Assembly (NCBI GenBank): GCA_035652095.1
Contig: DASREM010000033.1
Span: forward strand, 1 to 64,000
DNA length: 64,000 bases
Reading direction: 5' to 3'
DNA from: DASREM01 sp035652095
GTDB lineage: Bacteria; Acidobacteriota; Terriglobia; Terriglobales; Acidobacteriaceae
Below, piece after piece: positions 44,484-52,438 of this stretch; the first letter of the stretch is position 1; each line of letters starts with the position of its first letter. Made by a program: the position numbers and the translations under genes. The notes under the pieces are model-generated. The model was not told where the DNA came from, did no database searches, and saw only the letters and a list, made by a program, of their open reading frames with translations.

Positions 44484-46859
44484 CTACTCCCCGTAGGGTA
44501 CCCAAATGTTTTTCACTTGTGTCGCATGATCGAGATACCAGCGTCCCTCGGCTTGTTTGCGGTCGAACCAATCGATGGCGCGGCCTTCGTTGGTGAACAC
44601 CTGTTTCAAGTTTCCGACGGAATAGGACTTCGCCGCAGTCGCGCCAGCCTCATCAGTAAAACACCAGATCGCGTCCACGCCATCGTGTTCGGCCAGGGTT
44701 TTCAGGAGCTTGGAAGATGCCCCCGTGACGATGTTCACCACTCCGCCGGGAACATCGCTCGTATCGAACAACTGGTATAGGTCTCCCGTAATCAAGGGAT
44801 ACGTCTCGGAAGGAATCGCGACGACAGTATTGCCGGTGGCCATCGCAGGCATGACCAGCGAAAGAAATCCAAGCAAGGGCACATCATTCGGACAGACAAT
44901 GCCGACGACGCCGACCGCTTCGTTCATGGCAATGGCGATGGTACGGAATGGCGGATTATGGACAGCGCCGTCGAACTTGTCAGCCCATGCAGCGTAAGAA
45001 AATATCCGTTCAAGACTGGTCTCTACTTCGGCCAGCGCCTGCTTCTCCCCGACCGCCATAGCAAGTCGATTCGCGATTTCAGCACGCCGCTGGGAAAGGT
45101 TCTCGGCAAGGTAATACAAAACCTGGGCGCGGTTGTGTGCGGTCGTCTTCGCCCAGCCCTCCGCCTTTCGAGCGGCCTCGACTGCGTTGCGAATGTCTTT
45201 GCGGTTCCCCAGCGGGGCCTCACCGAGCAACTTGCCCCTGGGATCGCGCACCTCGACGCTATAGCCGGAATCGGGCCTGGTCTGTTTGCCCCCGATGTAG
45301 AGCTTTACCGTGCGGTCGATCAAAGAAAGTCCATCGTTGCCTTGCGCGGGCTGGGCCGGCCCAGAAGCTTTCGCGGCTGTTCGCGCATTCTTGAACCATG
45401 TAGGCTCAAGGTACTCGCGCAGGCCTTCCCTGCCACCTTCGCGGCCGTAGCCGCTCTCGCGATAGCCTCCGAATCCGCAGGAGGCGTCGAACAGGTTTGT
45501 GCAATTCACCCAAACCACGCCGGCTTTAAGCTGGGCCGCTACATGCAGCGCGACATTCAGGCTTTCGCTCCACACGCATGCGGCCAAGCCGTAAGCGGTG
45601 TTATTGGCCAGTTCAACTGCTTCCGACGGCGTGCGAAATGTCATCGCGGCCAGCACCGGTCCGAAGATTTCCTGCTGGGCGACGATCGAAGTGGGATGCA
45701 CGTTGCTAAGCAGCGTGGGAGGGTAATACAGACCCTGCGGGGGCAAGGTGATCGGGGGCTGCCAGCAGCTGGCCCCTTCGGCAACGCCTTCCGCAACCAT
45801 TGTCCGGATGCGTTCGAGTTGCACCGGGGCAACAATGGCGCCGATATCGATTGCCTTATCGAGAGGCGAACCCGCTCGCAAGGTACTCATGCGATCGCGC
45901 ACTTTCGCGATCAGCGGTTCGGCGATGCTCTCCTGCATCAGCAGGCGCGACCCCGCGCAGCAGACCTGCCCTTGATTGAACCAGATGCCATCCACCAACC
46001 CTTCCACCGCCCCGTCGAGGTCCGCATCCTCAAAAACGATGAATGGCGACTTGCCTCCAAGTTCGAGCGAGATCTTTTTGTGGGATGCGGCGCTGGCAGA
46101 ACGAATCGCCCGTCCCACCTCGGTGGACCCGGTGAATGCAATCTTGTCTACATCCGGGTGCTTTACTAACGCTTCGCCCGTTCTGCCATCGCCGGTGACA
46201 ATGTTCACTACTCCGGGAGGAAGCTCGATTTCCTGGCAGATTTCCGCGAACGCCAGCGCGGTAAGTGGCGTGAACTCGGCCGGCTTGAGAATAACTGTGT
46301 TCCCTGTGGCCAGGGCCGGCGCAATCTTCCAGGCCAGCATCAGCAACGGAAAATTCCACGGAATAATCTGCCCTACAACGCCACAGGCGGTAAAATCCGC
46401 AAACTCGGTTTCCAGCAACTGCGCCCATCCGGCGTGGTGATAGAAGTGACGAGCCACAAGCGGAATGTCAATGTCGCGACTTTCGCGGATCGGCTTGCCA
46501 TTGTCCATGGTTTCCAGAACGGCAAGCCGCCGTGCGTGTCTTTGTACTGCGCGTGCAAGCGCATAGAGATATCTGGCGCGCTGGTGACCGCTCAGCGACT
46601 GCCAGGCAGGAAGCGCTTTCCGGGCCGCCTTCACCGCCATGTCAATATCGGGCGCTGATCCCTGTGAAACGGAGGCGATTCTTTCCCCGGTGGCGGGATC
46701 GGTGGTGTCGAAGTACACGGCTCGCTGGGGCTGCTGCCAGCCGCCGTTGATGAAATGGCCAAAGCGCCGCCCATGTTGATCGAGCCAGGTGAGCGCCTCT
46801 TTGGGATCTTCGGGCGCCGGACCGTAGTCCATGCTTACAAATTTTTCCGAAATGCTCAT
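44484..46859 (-). CDS. Two-domain aldehyde dehydrogenase, ALDH16-like
   Basis: The 791 residues hold two ALDH domains. The first (about 30-510) is complete: PWNFPLLMLAWK, FTGSTEVGRAI, ELGGKSP with the general base Glu, and NQGQVCCAGSRL with the catalytic Cys. The second (about 530-785) keeps the Rossmann part (GIVCPNDVPLLGFLSL, GNTVVAIPSE) but has no catalytic Cys segment and ends early. This is the ALDH16 layout, where the second domain is structural. It follows deoC by 21 bases, so it probably oxidises the acetaldehyde that DERA releases. Confidence 0.9.
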   Translation of the reverse strand: MSISEKFVSMDYGPAPEDPKEALTWLDQHGRRFGHFINGGWQQPQRAVYFDTTDPATGERIASVSQGSAPDIDMAVKAARKALPAWQSLSGHQRARYLYALARAVQRHARRLAVLETMDNGKPIRESRDIDIPLVARHFYHHAGWAQLLETEFADFTACGVVGQIIPWNFPLLMLAWKIAPALATGNTVILKPAEFTPLTALAFAEICQEIELPPGVVNIVTGDGRTGEALVKHPDVDKIAFTGSTEVGRAIRSASAASHKKISLELGGKSPFIVFEDADLDGAVEGLVDGIWFNQGQVCCAGSRLLMQESIAEPLIAKVRDRMSTLRAGSPLDKAIDIGAIVAPVQLERIRTMVAEGVAEGASCWQPPITLPPQGLYYPPTLLSNVHPTSIVAQQEIFGPVLAAMTFRTPSEAVELANNTAYGLAACVWSESLNVALHVAAQLKAGVVWVNCTNLFDASCGFGGYRESGYGREGGREGLREYLEPTWFKNARTAAKASGPAQPAQGNDGLSLIDRTVKLYIGGKQTRPDSGYSVEVRDPRGKLLGEAPLGNRKDIRNAVEAARKAEGWAKTTAHNRAQVLYYLAENLSQRRAEIANRLAMAVGEKQALAEVETSLERIFSYAAWADKFDGAVHNPPFRTIAIAMNEAVGVVGIVCPNDVPLLGFLSLVMPAMATGNTVVAIPSETYPLITGDLYQLFDTSDVPGGVVNIVTGASSKLLKTLAEHDGVDAIWCFTDEAGATAAKSYSVGNLKQVFTNEGRAIDWFDRKQAEGRWYLDHATQVKNIWVPYGE

Positions 46860-46880
46860 GCCTTTCGCTTCGATCCTTCT

Positions 46881-47957
46881 CTATGCGATGGGATGCCGAT
46901 AATCGGCCGAATACCGGCCCGTGGCATAGTGTTCGAGCTGCCGTTCGATGTCGTTGAGAAGGCCGCTCGCGCCAAACCGGAAGAGTTCGGCTTTCATCCA
47001 CGGGGTGCCTAGCTCCTCTTTCATCATCGCCAGCCAGTCCAACGACTGCTTGGCGGTGCGAATTCCGCCTGCCGGCTTGAAACCCACCGCCATTCCTGTG
47101 TCTTGCGCATATTCGCGGATGGCACGGGTCATGACCAGTCCTACGGGAAGCGTCGCATTGATCGGCTCTTTTCCGGTGGAGGTCTTGATGAAATCCGCGC
47201 CCGCCATCATTGCGATCAGGCTCGCACGCGCTACGTTTCTTAACGTGAGCAGGTCTCCGGTGCCCAGGATCGCCTTCATATGCGCCTTCCCGCAGGCCTG
47301 CTTGAACTCGGCGATCTCGTCGTACAACTCTTGCCATCGCCCGCCAAAGACGTGAGCGCGGGTAATCACGATGTCGATCTCGTTTGCGCCAGCAGCGACC
47401 GAACTGCGGATCTCCGCCACCCGTTCTTTCAGGGAAGAGAGGCCTGCCGGGAAACCGGTGGAAACCGCGGCGACCCGAATTCCCGTGCCCGCGACGGCAT
47501 GTAAGGCGGTCTCGACGAAGCGGTGATACACGCAGACCGCCGCCACTTTGATGCCGAGTTCTTCAATTCCTAATCTCTTTTCGAGTTCGTGCTGGATGGG
47601 ATGCCGCGCCTTCGCGCACAACCGTCTCACCCGTTCCTCCGTGTCGTCGCCCGAAAGGGTAGTCAGGTCCATACACGTAATCGCACGCAGCAGCCATGCC
47701 GCCTGCCAATCTTTCTTCACGGTTCGCCGCGCAACCTGAGATTGTGCCCTGCGTTCGACGGCACTCGTATTCACGCGCGCACGAGCAAGCCATTCCAGAT
47801 CGAGAGGCATGCCGCGGTTTGCCAGCAGGGGACGACCGCTCAACTCGGCAACAATGCCTTCCGAGGAATCGGTCGGCAGTTTCCGCGCCTCCGTGATGCC
47901 TTTTGTCTGCTCGCGTGACATTTCCTTCGCATTGTACGGCAGATTGCGTGACCCCAT
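46881..47957 (-). CDS. deoC: Deoxyribose-phosphate aldolase
   Basis: DERA splits 2-deoxyribose 5-phosphate into acetaldehyde and glyceraldehyde 3-phosphate. Visible active-site segments are EIDIVITRAHV, FIKTSTGK with the Schiff-base Lys, and GFKPAGGIRT with the second Lys. The start at 47957 has an AAGGA site and gives 358 residues, longer than E. coli DeoC because of about 80 N-terminal residues. It heads the unit deoC-ALDH-TrpF-like-rbsK, divergent from the canonical nucleoside hydrolase. Confidence 0.93.
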   Translation of the reverse strand: MGSRNLPYNAKEMSREQTKGITEARKLPTDSSEGIVAELSGRPLLANRGMPLDLEWLARARVNTSAVERRAQSQVARRTVKKDWQAAWLLRAITCMDLTTLSGDDTEERVRRLCAKARHPIQHELEKRLGIEELGIKVAAVCVYHRFVETALHAVAGTGIRVAAVSTGFPAGLSSLKERVAEIRSSVAAGANEIDIVITRAHVFGGRWQELYDEIAEFKQACGKAHMKAILGTGDLLTLRNVARASLIAMMAGADFIKTSTGKEPINATLPVGLVMTRAIREYAQDTGMAVGFKPAGGIRTAKQSLDWLAMMKEELGTPWMKAELFRFGASGLLNDIERQLEHYATGRYSADYRHPIA

Positions 47958-47979
47958 TCTTTCATCCTTCAATTTAAGC

Positions 47980-48009
47980 TTGACACTATTTTGCGCGCGA
48001 GACTACGCT
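47980..48009 (+). promoter_or_regulatory. Candidate promoter for the canonical nucleoside hydrolase gene
   Basis: A perfect TTGACA (47980-47985) is followed after an 18-base gap by TACGCT (48004-48009), a weak -10 box. It would start transcription near 48015, upstream of a CGGAGA ribosome-like site at 48029-48034. Minus-strand deoC starts at 47957, so the region is the shared divergent control zone. Only the -35 is strong. Confidence 0.4.
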
Positions 48010-48042
48010 ACGTTGCCAAATCATTTCCCGGAGACAAACATC

Positions 48043-49098
48043 CTGGCCCTGCTCAGACGCGCTTCCCCGCGGTTTTTTGCCTGTCTTCTTCTGATCTCAA
48101 TATGCGCACTCTCGGCTGCCGCTGCGCCTAAGATAATCATCTTCGATACTGATCCCGGCAGTGATGACGCCATGGCACTCATGCTGGCGCTCAACTCTCC
48201 GGAATTGGATGTCCGCGCCATAACCGTGGTTCCGGGCAATGTGACCGCGGCCCAGGGGCTTGAGAATGCGCTCAAAATGGTCTCACTGGCGAACCGATGC
48301 GATATTCCGGTAGCTGGTGGCGCGCAGCACCCGCTTTTCCAAAAGTTGATCACCGCTGAGTTCTGGCACGGCAAGAATGGGCTCGCCAATGTCGAACTGC
48401 CACCCGGCAATTGCAAAGCTGACAGCCGTTTCGGACCGGATCTCATCATCCAGTTGATCCATTCAATGCCTCACGAGGTCACGCTGGTGCCCGTCGGGCC
48501 GTTGACGAACATCGCACTCGCTGTTCTGAAAGATCCTTCCATCGTCGCCCTGGTGAACGACGTGATCATCATGGGCGGCGCGATTACCGGCGGCAATGTG
48601 AATGCCGCCGCGGAGGCCAACATCTACAACGATCCCGAGGCCGCTCAAATCGTCTTCCAGGCTGGCTGGAAGGTGACCATGGTCGGCTTGGATGTCGGCG
48701 ACAAAACCCTTCTCAGTCGTCAGTATCTGGACCAACTTGGTCAAACCCATGGACCGGTCAACGACTTCATCCATTCCGTAGCGCAATACCTGGTAGATCT
48801 CGCCGCAAAATTCGGAGAGGCGGGCACTCCGATGTACGATCCGCTGGCAGTCGGGGTGGCGATTGACCCCACGCTGGTGAAGGCCCCGGAGATGCACGTG
48901 GATGTGGAAACCAGGGGCGAATTCACGCGCGGAGAGACCGTCGCGAATCGCCGCGGATATGTCGAGCGCAACGTCCTGCGCGGTGACCACTATGTTATCG
49001 AGGGTGCTGACAGGGTGTCTCCCAATGCGAAGGTCTGTGTGGATGTGGATGCGGAGCGCTTTTTGAAAATGTTCGTTTCCCGAATTCAGGGCAAGTAA
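48043..49098 (+). CDS. Exported nucleoside hydrolase with canonical calcium site
   Basis: The mature enzyme starts APKIIIFDTDPGSDDAMAL, the intact calcium motif of inosine/uridine-preferring hydrolases. GPLTNIALAV, ANIYNDPEAAQIVF and MYDPLAVGVAIDP follow. No ATG or GTG lies near the signal sequence. A CTG at 48043, eight bases after CGGAGA, gives a compact signal peptide (LALLRRASPRFFACLLLISI...) and a 351-residue product. TTG at 48013 is the nearest standard start but has no ribosome site and lies at the predicted transcription start. It releases ribose and a base, and is followed by a ureide-permease-like gene at 17 bases. Confidence 0.85.
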   Translation: MALLRRASPRFFACLLLISICALSAAAAPKIIIFDTDPGSDDAMALMLALNSPELDVRAITVVPGNVTAAQGLENALKMVSLANRCDIPVAGGAQHPLFQKLITAEFWHGKNGLANVELPPGNCKADSRFGPDLIIQLIHSMPHEVTLVPVGPLTNIALAVLKDPSIVALVNDVIIMGGAITGGNVNAAAEANIYNDPEAAQIVFQAGWKVTMVGLDVGDKTLLSRQYLDQLGQTHGPVNDFIHSVAQYLVDLAAKFGEAGTPMYDPLAVGVAIDPTLVKAPEMHVDVETRGEFTRGETVANRRGYVERNVLRGDHYVIEGADRVSPNAKVCVDVDAERFLKMFVSRIQGK

Positions 49099-49115
49099 AG
49101 AAACAGGGTGAACTC

Positions 49116-50093
49116 ATGTTTACGCCGGACAACTTGAATTTGGCGCTGATGATGATGATTACCAGCGCCATCTGCTGGGGATCGTGGGCCAACACGTACA
49201 AAGGCGTAAAGAATTACCGCTTCGAACTTTTTTATTGGGACTACGCCGTCGGAATTTTCTTGATCTCGCTGGTCCTGGCCATGACGATGGGGAGCACCGG
49301 ACACGACGCCTCGAGTTTCTTGAACAACGTGAGCAGCGCGGACCGGTCCAATATCGTTCATGCGCTCATAGGCGGCGCACTTTTCAACTTGGCGAACCTG
49401 CTGCTGGTGGCTGCCATCGACATGGCGGGACTGGCTGTAGCGTTTCCTATCGCAATCGGCATCGCCCTCGTGGTCGGAGTTGTACTCAGCTATGCGCTGC
49501 AGCCGAAGGGTAATGCAGGATTTCTCGCGTTGGGCGTGGCATGCGCGCTGATTGCGGTGATCCTGGACGGCAAAGCCTACGGCAGCATGGCGAGCACGGG
49601 CCGGACCGTTTCCAGGAAGAGCATTGTCACCTGTATTGTCTCCGGTGTCCTGATGGGCCTCTGGGCTCCCTTCATGACTCATGCCATGACCACCGGAAAC
49701 ACGCTCGGGCCCTACAGCGCCGCGGTATTTCTTACCCTCGGCGCGCTGCTGTCGTGCTTCCTCTGGAACATCTATTTCATGAAGCATCCGTTGGTCGGCC
49801 AACCTGTGAACTTCGGCGAGTTCTTTCGCGGCCCGGCTGCGGGACATCTTTTAGGCATTCTCGGCGGGGTCATTTGGGGAGTGGGAACAGTTTTCAATCT
49901 GGTCGCAGCCAGCTTCACGGGAGTCGCGATCTCTTACGCGATCGGTCAGTCTGCTCCCATGGTGGCAGCTCTGTGGGGAATTTTTGTCTGGAAAGAGTTC
50001 AGAGGTTCGGGTTCGACGGCTAAGCTGTATTTGGCCTTAATGTTCGTCTTTTACGGGCTGGCGATTGCTCTGGTTGCCCACGCCAACGGCTAG
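49116..50093 (+). CDS. Ureide permease/GRP-like DMT-superfamily transporter
   Basis: The 325-residue protein has about ten membrane helices. The segment ELFYWDYAVGIFLIS, the GGALFNLANLLLVAAIDMAGLAVAFP core and the GVACALIAVILDGKAYG segment resemble the plant ureide permease/bacterial sugar-porter (GRP) lineage of the drug/metabolite superfamily. Plant members carry allantoin, uracil and related heterocycles; GRP members carry glucose or ribose. Both choices suit the location behind a nucleoside hydrolase. It uses a GGGTGA site and is convergent, two bases apart, with the NCS2 permease. Confidence 0.75.
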   Translation: MFTPDNLNLALMMMITSAICWGSWANTYKGVKNYRFELFYWDYAVGIFLISLVLAMTMGSTGHDASSFLNNVSSADRSNIVHALIGGALFNLANLLLVAAIDMAGLAVAFPIAIGIALVVGVVLSYALQPKGNAGFLALGVACALIAVILDGKAYGSMASTGRTVSRKSIVTCIVSGVLMGLWAPFMTHAMTTGNTLGPYSAAVFLTLGALLSCFLWNIYFMKHPLVGQPVNFGEFFRGPAAGHLLGILGGVIWGVGTVFNLVAASFTGVAISYAIGQSAPMVAALWGIFVWKEFRGSGSTAKLYLALMFVFYGLAIALVAHANG

Positions 50094-50095
50094 CT

Positions 50096-51445
50096 TCAGA
50101 TCGCCGCCAAGTACACGTCGCGAACAATGAACAGGATGGTAAGAATCCAGATTACAGGACTGACCTGGCGATGTTTGCCGGCAGCAACTTTGACCACCGT
50201 GTAGGTGATCACACCAAAGCTCAGCCCGGTCGCAATGCTGAAGGTCAGCGGCATCGCTACCACGGTCACGAAGGCGGGGAATGCCTCTGAGAAATCCTGC
50301 CAATCCACGTCCGCGACCGCCTGCATCATCAAGCCTCCAACCAGCACCAGGGCGGGTGCAGTCGCGAATCCTGGAATGGCCGCAGCCAGCGGAGAGAAAA
50401 ACATGGCCAGCAGAAACAACCCGGCGACAAAGACATTGCTCAGTCCGGTCCGGGCTCCTGCAGCTACTCCGGCGGCGCTCTCGATATAACTGGTCACCGT
50501 AGACGTGCCGGTCAAAGCTCCAACCACGGTCCCGACACCGTCTGCCATTAAAACTCTTCCGACCCGTGGAATCTTCCCATCCTTCACAAACCCGGCTTGC
50601 GAGCACACGCCCATCAACGTTCCGATGTTGTCGAATAGATCGACGAACAGGAACGCAAAGATAATTTCCAGCAGCCCCAGGTGAATCGCGCCGCCGAGAT
50701 CCAGTTGCAAAAGGGTTCCGGAAGGATGCGGCATGGCAAGGATCGCCTCTGGCCGGTGCGCAATGCCTCGCAACACTCCCAACAGCATGGTGCCGGCGAT
50801 CCCGATCAGAATGCTGCCATTGATTTTTCTTACCATAAGAACCAAGGTAAGCAGGATTCCGAAGCAGGCCGCCTGAACCTCGCGATCAGAAAAGCTCCCT
50901 AGGCCGAGATAGGTCGCGGGATTGGCGACCACCAACTTGGCATTGCGCAGCCCAACGAACGCGATGAATACTCCAATGCCTGCCGCGGTGGAGTGTTTCA
51001 GACAACCCGGTATGCCATTGACAATCTGTTCCCGGACGCGGGTTACAGTCACAAGGATGAACAGCACACCCGAGAAAAAGATGACGCCCAGCGCCGTACG
51101 CCAGGGCACATGCATGCCGAGGCAAACCGAGTAGGTGAAATACGCGTTTAATGACATTCCGGGCGCGAGCGCAATGGGATAGTTGGCATACAGGCCCATG
51201 ACCAGCGTCGCCACCGCTGCTGAAAGGCATGTCGCAAACACAACCCCTTCCGCCGGCATCCCCGCCTGGGACAGAATTTGCGGGTTTACGACCACGATGT
51301 ATGCCATGGTCATAAACGTGGTAAGTCCGCCCAGGAATTCCTGACGCAAACTGCTCCCGTTTTCCGACAGCCGGAAATAACCCTCCAGCCAACCTGCTTG
51401 CGTGGCAGTGTGAGGTTCGACCGTCCCCGCGTTCTGAACTGGCAT
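50096..51445 (-). CDS. NCS2-family (AzgA-like) nucleobase permease
   Basis: From ATG 51445 the product has 449 residues and 12-14 membrane segments. AzgA-type signatures are FLGGLTTFMTMAYIVVVNPQIL near the start, APGMSLNAYFTYSVC, FAFLFVDLFDNIGTLMGV and GTSTVTSYIESAAGVAAGARTG. Such proteins import hypoxanthine, guanine or adenine with protons. The longer frame to 51643 overlaps the divergent molybdenum-enzyme gene and is rejected; the ribosome site of the chosen start is weak. A base permease beside a base-oxidising operon is consistent with uptake for catabolism. Confidence 0.88.
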   Translation of the reverse strand: MPVQNAGTVEPHTATQAGWLEGYFRLSENGSSLRQEFLGGLTTFMTMAYIVVVNPQILSQAGMPAEGVVFATCLSAAVATLVMGLYANYPIALAPGMSLNAYFTYSVCLGMHVPWRTALGVIFFSGVLFILVTVTRVREQIVNGIPGCLKHSTAAGIGVFIAFVGLRNAKLVVANPATYLGLGSFSDREVQAACFGILLTLVLMVRKINGSILIGIAGTMLLGVLRGIAHRPEAILAMPHPSGTLLQLDLGGAIHLGLLEIIFAFLFVDLFDNIGTLMGVCSQAGFVKDGKIPRVGRVLMADGVGTVVGALTGTSTVTSYIESAAGVAAGARTGLSNVFVAGLFLLAMFFSPLAAAIPGFATAPALVLVGGLMMQAVADVDWQDFSEAFPAFVTVVAMPLTFSIATGLSFGVITYTVVKVAAGKHRQVSPVIWILTILFIVRDVYLAAI

Positions 51446-51600
51446 AGGAATTTGCAACTTTAGAGGCGAAAGCCCGAGCAGCGCAACTGGAAAGTCTGGT
51501 TCGAGCGGGCTGGCGCTGTACAAACGAAAAACCTTGATATAGAACTGAACGACAATGCCACACGCGCCTGCCCCCCACGGCGACGTGAGGAACTCACCTC

Positions 51601-52437
51601 GTGTACTTTCGGCCCAAGACGCTTGAGGAAGCTGTGCAGACACTCGCCGTACAGCGGGCTCAGATTCTATCGGGCGGCACTGACTTTTTCCCGGCGCTGG
51701 GGGAGCGTCATGTGGAAAGGCCCATATTAGATGTCTCCGGGGTTCGCGAACTCAGAGGAATCACAAGCGATCCAGCCTTCATTCGGATCGGCGGACTTAC
51801 CACCTGGAGCGAAATCATTGCCACTCCGTTACCACGGGCCTTCGACGCGCTCAAACTGGCGGCAAGGGAAATTGGCGGAGTACAGATTCAGAATCGAGGC
51901 ACGATTGCGGGGAACCTGTGTAACGCATCTCCGGCGGCGGATGGGGTGCCCCCGCTTTTGGCTCTGAATGCCGAGGTAGAACTGGTTTCCGCAGCCGGGT
52001 CGCGTCGCGTTCCATTGGCCCAATTTATCGTTGGAAATCGGGAGACTCTCCTGCGACCCGACGAGGTGCTCAGTTGCGTCCTGGTGCCGAGAGACATCGA
52101 GGACGCAGCATCAACCTTTCTGAAACTCGGAGCACGACGCTACCTTGTGATCTCGATTGCCATGGTCGCGGTCGTGCTCACGGCTGACAAAGCGCAGCGA
52201 GTTTCCGCGGCGCGCATTGCGGTTGGCTCCTGCTCGGCACGCGCGCAGAGGCTCACCGAGCTTGAACGGGATCTAATCGGCACACACCTGAGCGGCGAGA
52301 TCGGCGCCCTGGTGACATCGACTCACTTGCAGGCACTCAGCCCTAAAAGCGATGTTCGGGCGACGGCAGAGTATCGCCAGGATGCGGCGCGAACACTCGT
52401 GGCACGCGCCTTGGACACCTGCGCGAGGAACTATTGA
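51601..52437 (+). CDS. Molybdenum hydroxylase FAD-binding subunit (xanthine dehydrogenase family)
   Basis: The 278-residue FAD subunit of a molybdenum hydroxylase has the FAD loops ILSGGTDFFPALGE and GTIAGNLCNASPAADGVPPLLAL, as in XdhB/CoxM proteins. It passes electrons from the iron-sulfur centres to an acceptor. It is the first gene of an operon running to 60125. The GTG start at 51601 has GAGG about eleven bases upstream. The gene downstream begins two bases after its stop. Confidence 0.92.
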   Translation: MYFRPKTLEEAVQTLAVQRAQILSGGTDFFPALGERHVERPILDVSGVRELRGITSDPAFIRIGGLTTWSEIIATPLPRAFDALKLAAREIGGVQIQNRGTIAGNLCNASPAADGVPPLLALNAEVELVSAAGSRRVPLAQFIVGNRETLLRPDEVLSCVLVPRDIEDAASTFLKLGARRYLVISIAMVAVVLTADKAQRVSAARIAVGSCSARAQRLTELERDLIGTHLSGEIGALVTSTHLQALSPKSDVRATAEYRQDAARTLVARALDTCARNY

Positions 52438-52438
52438 G

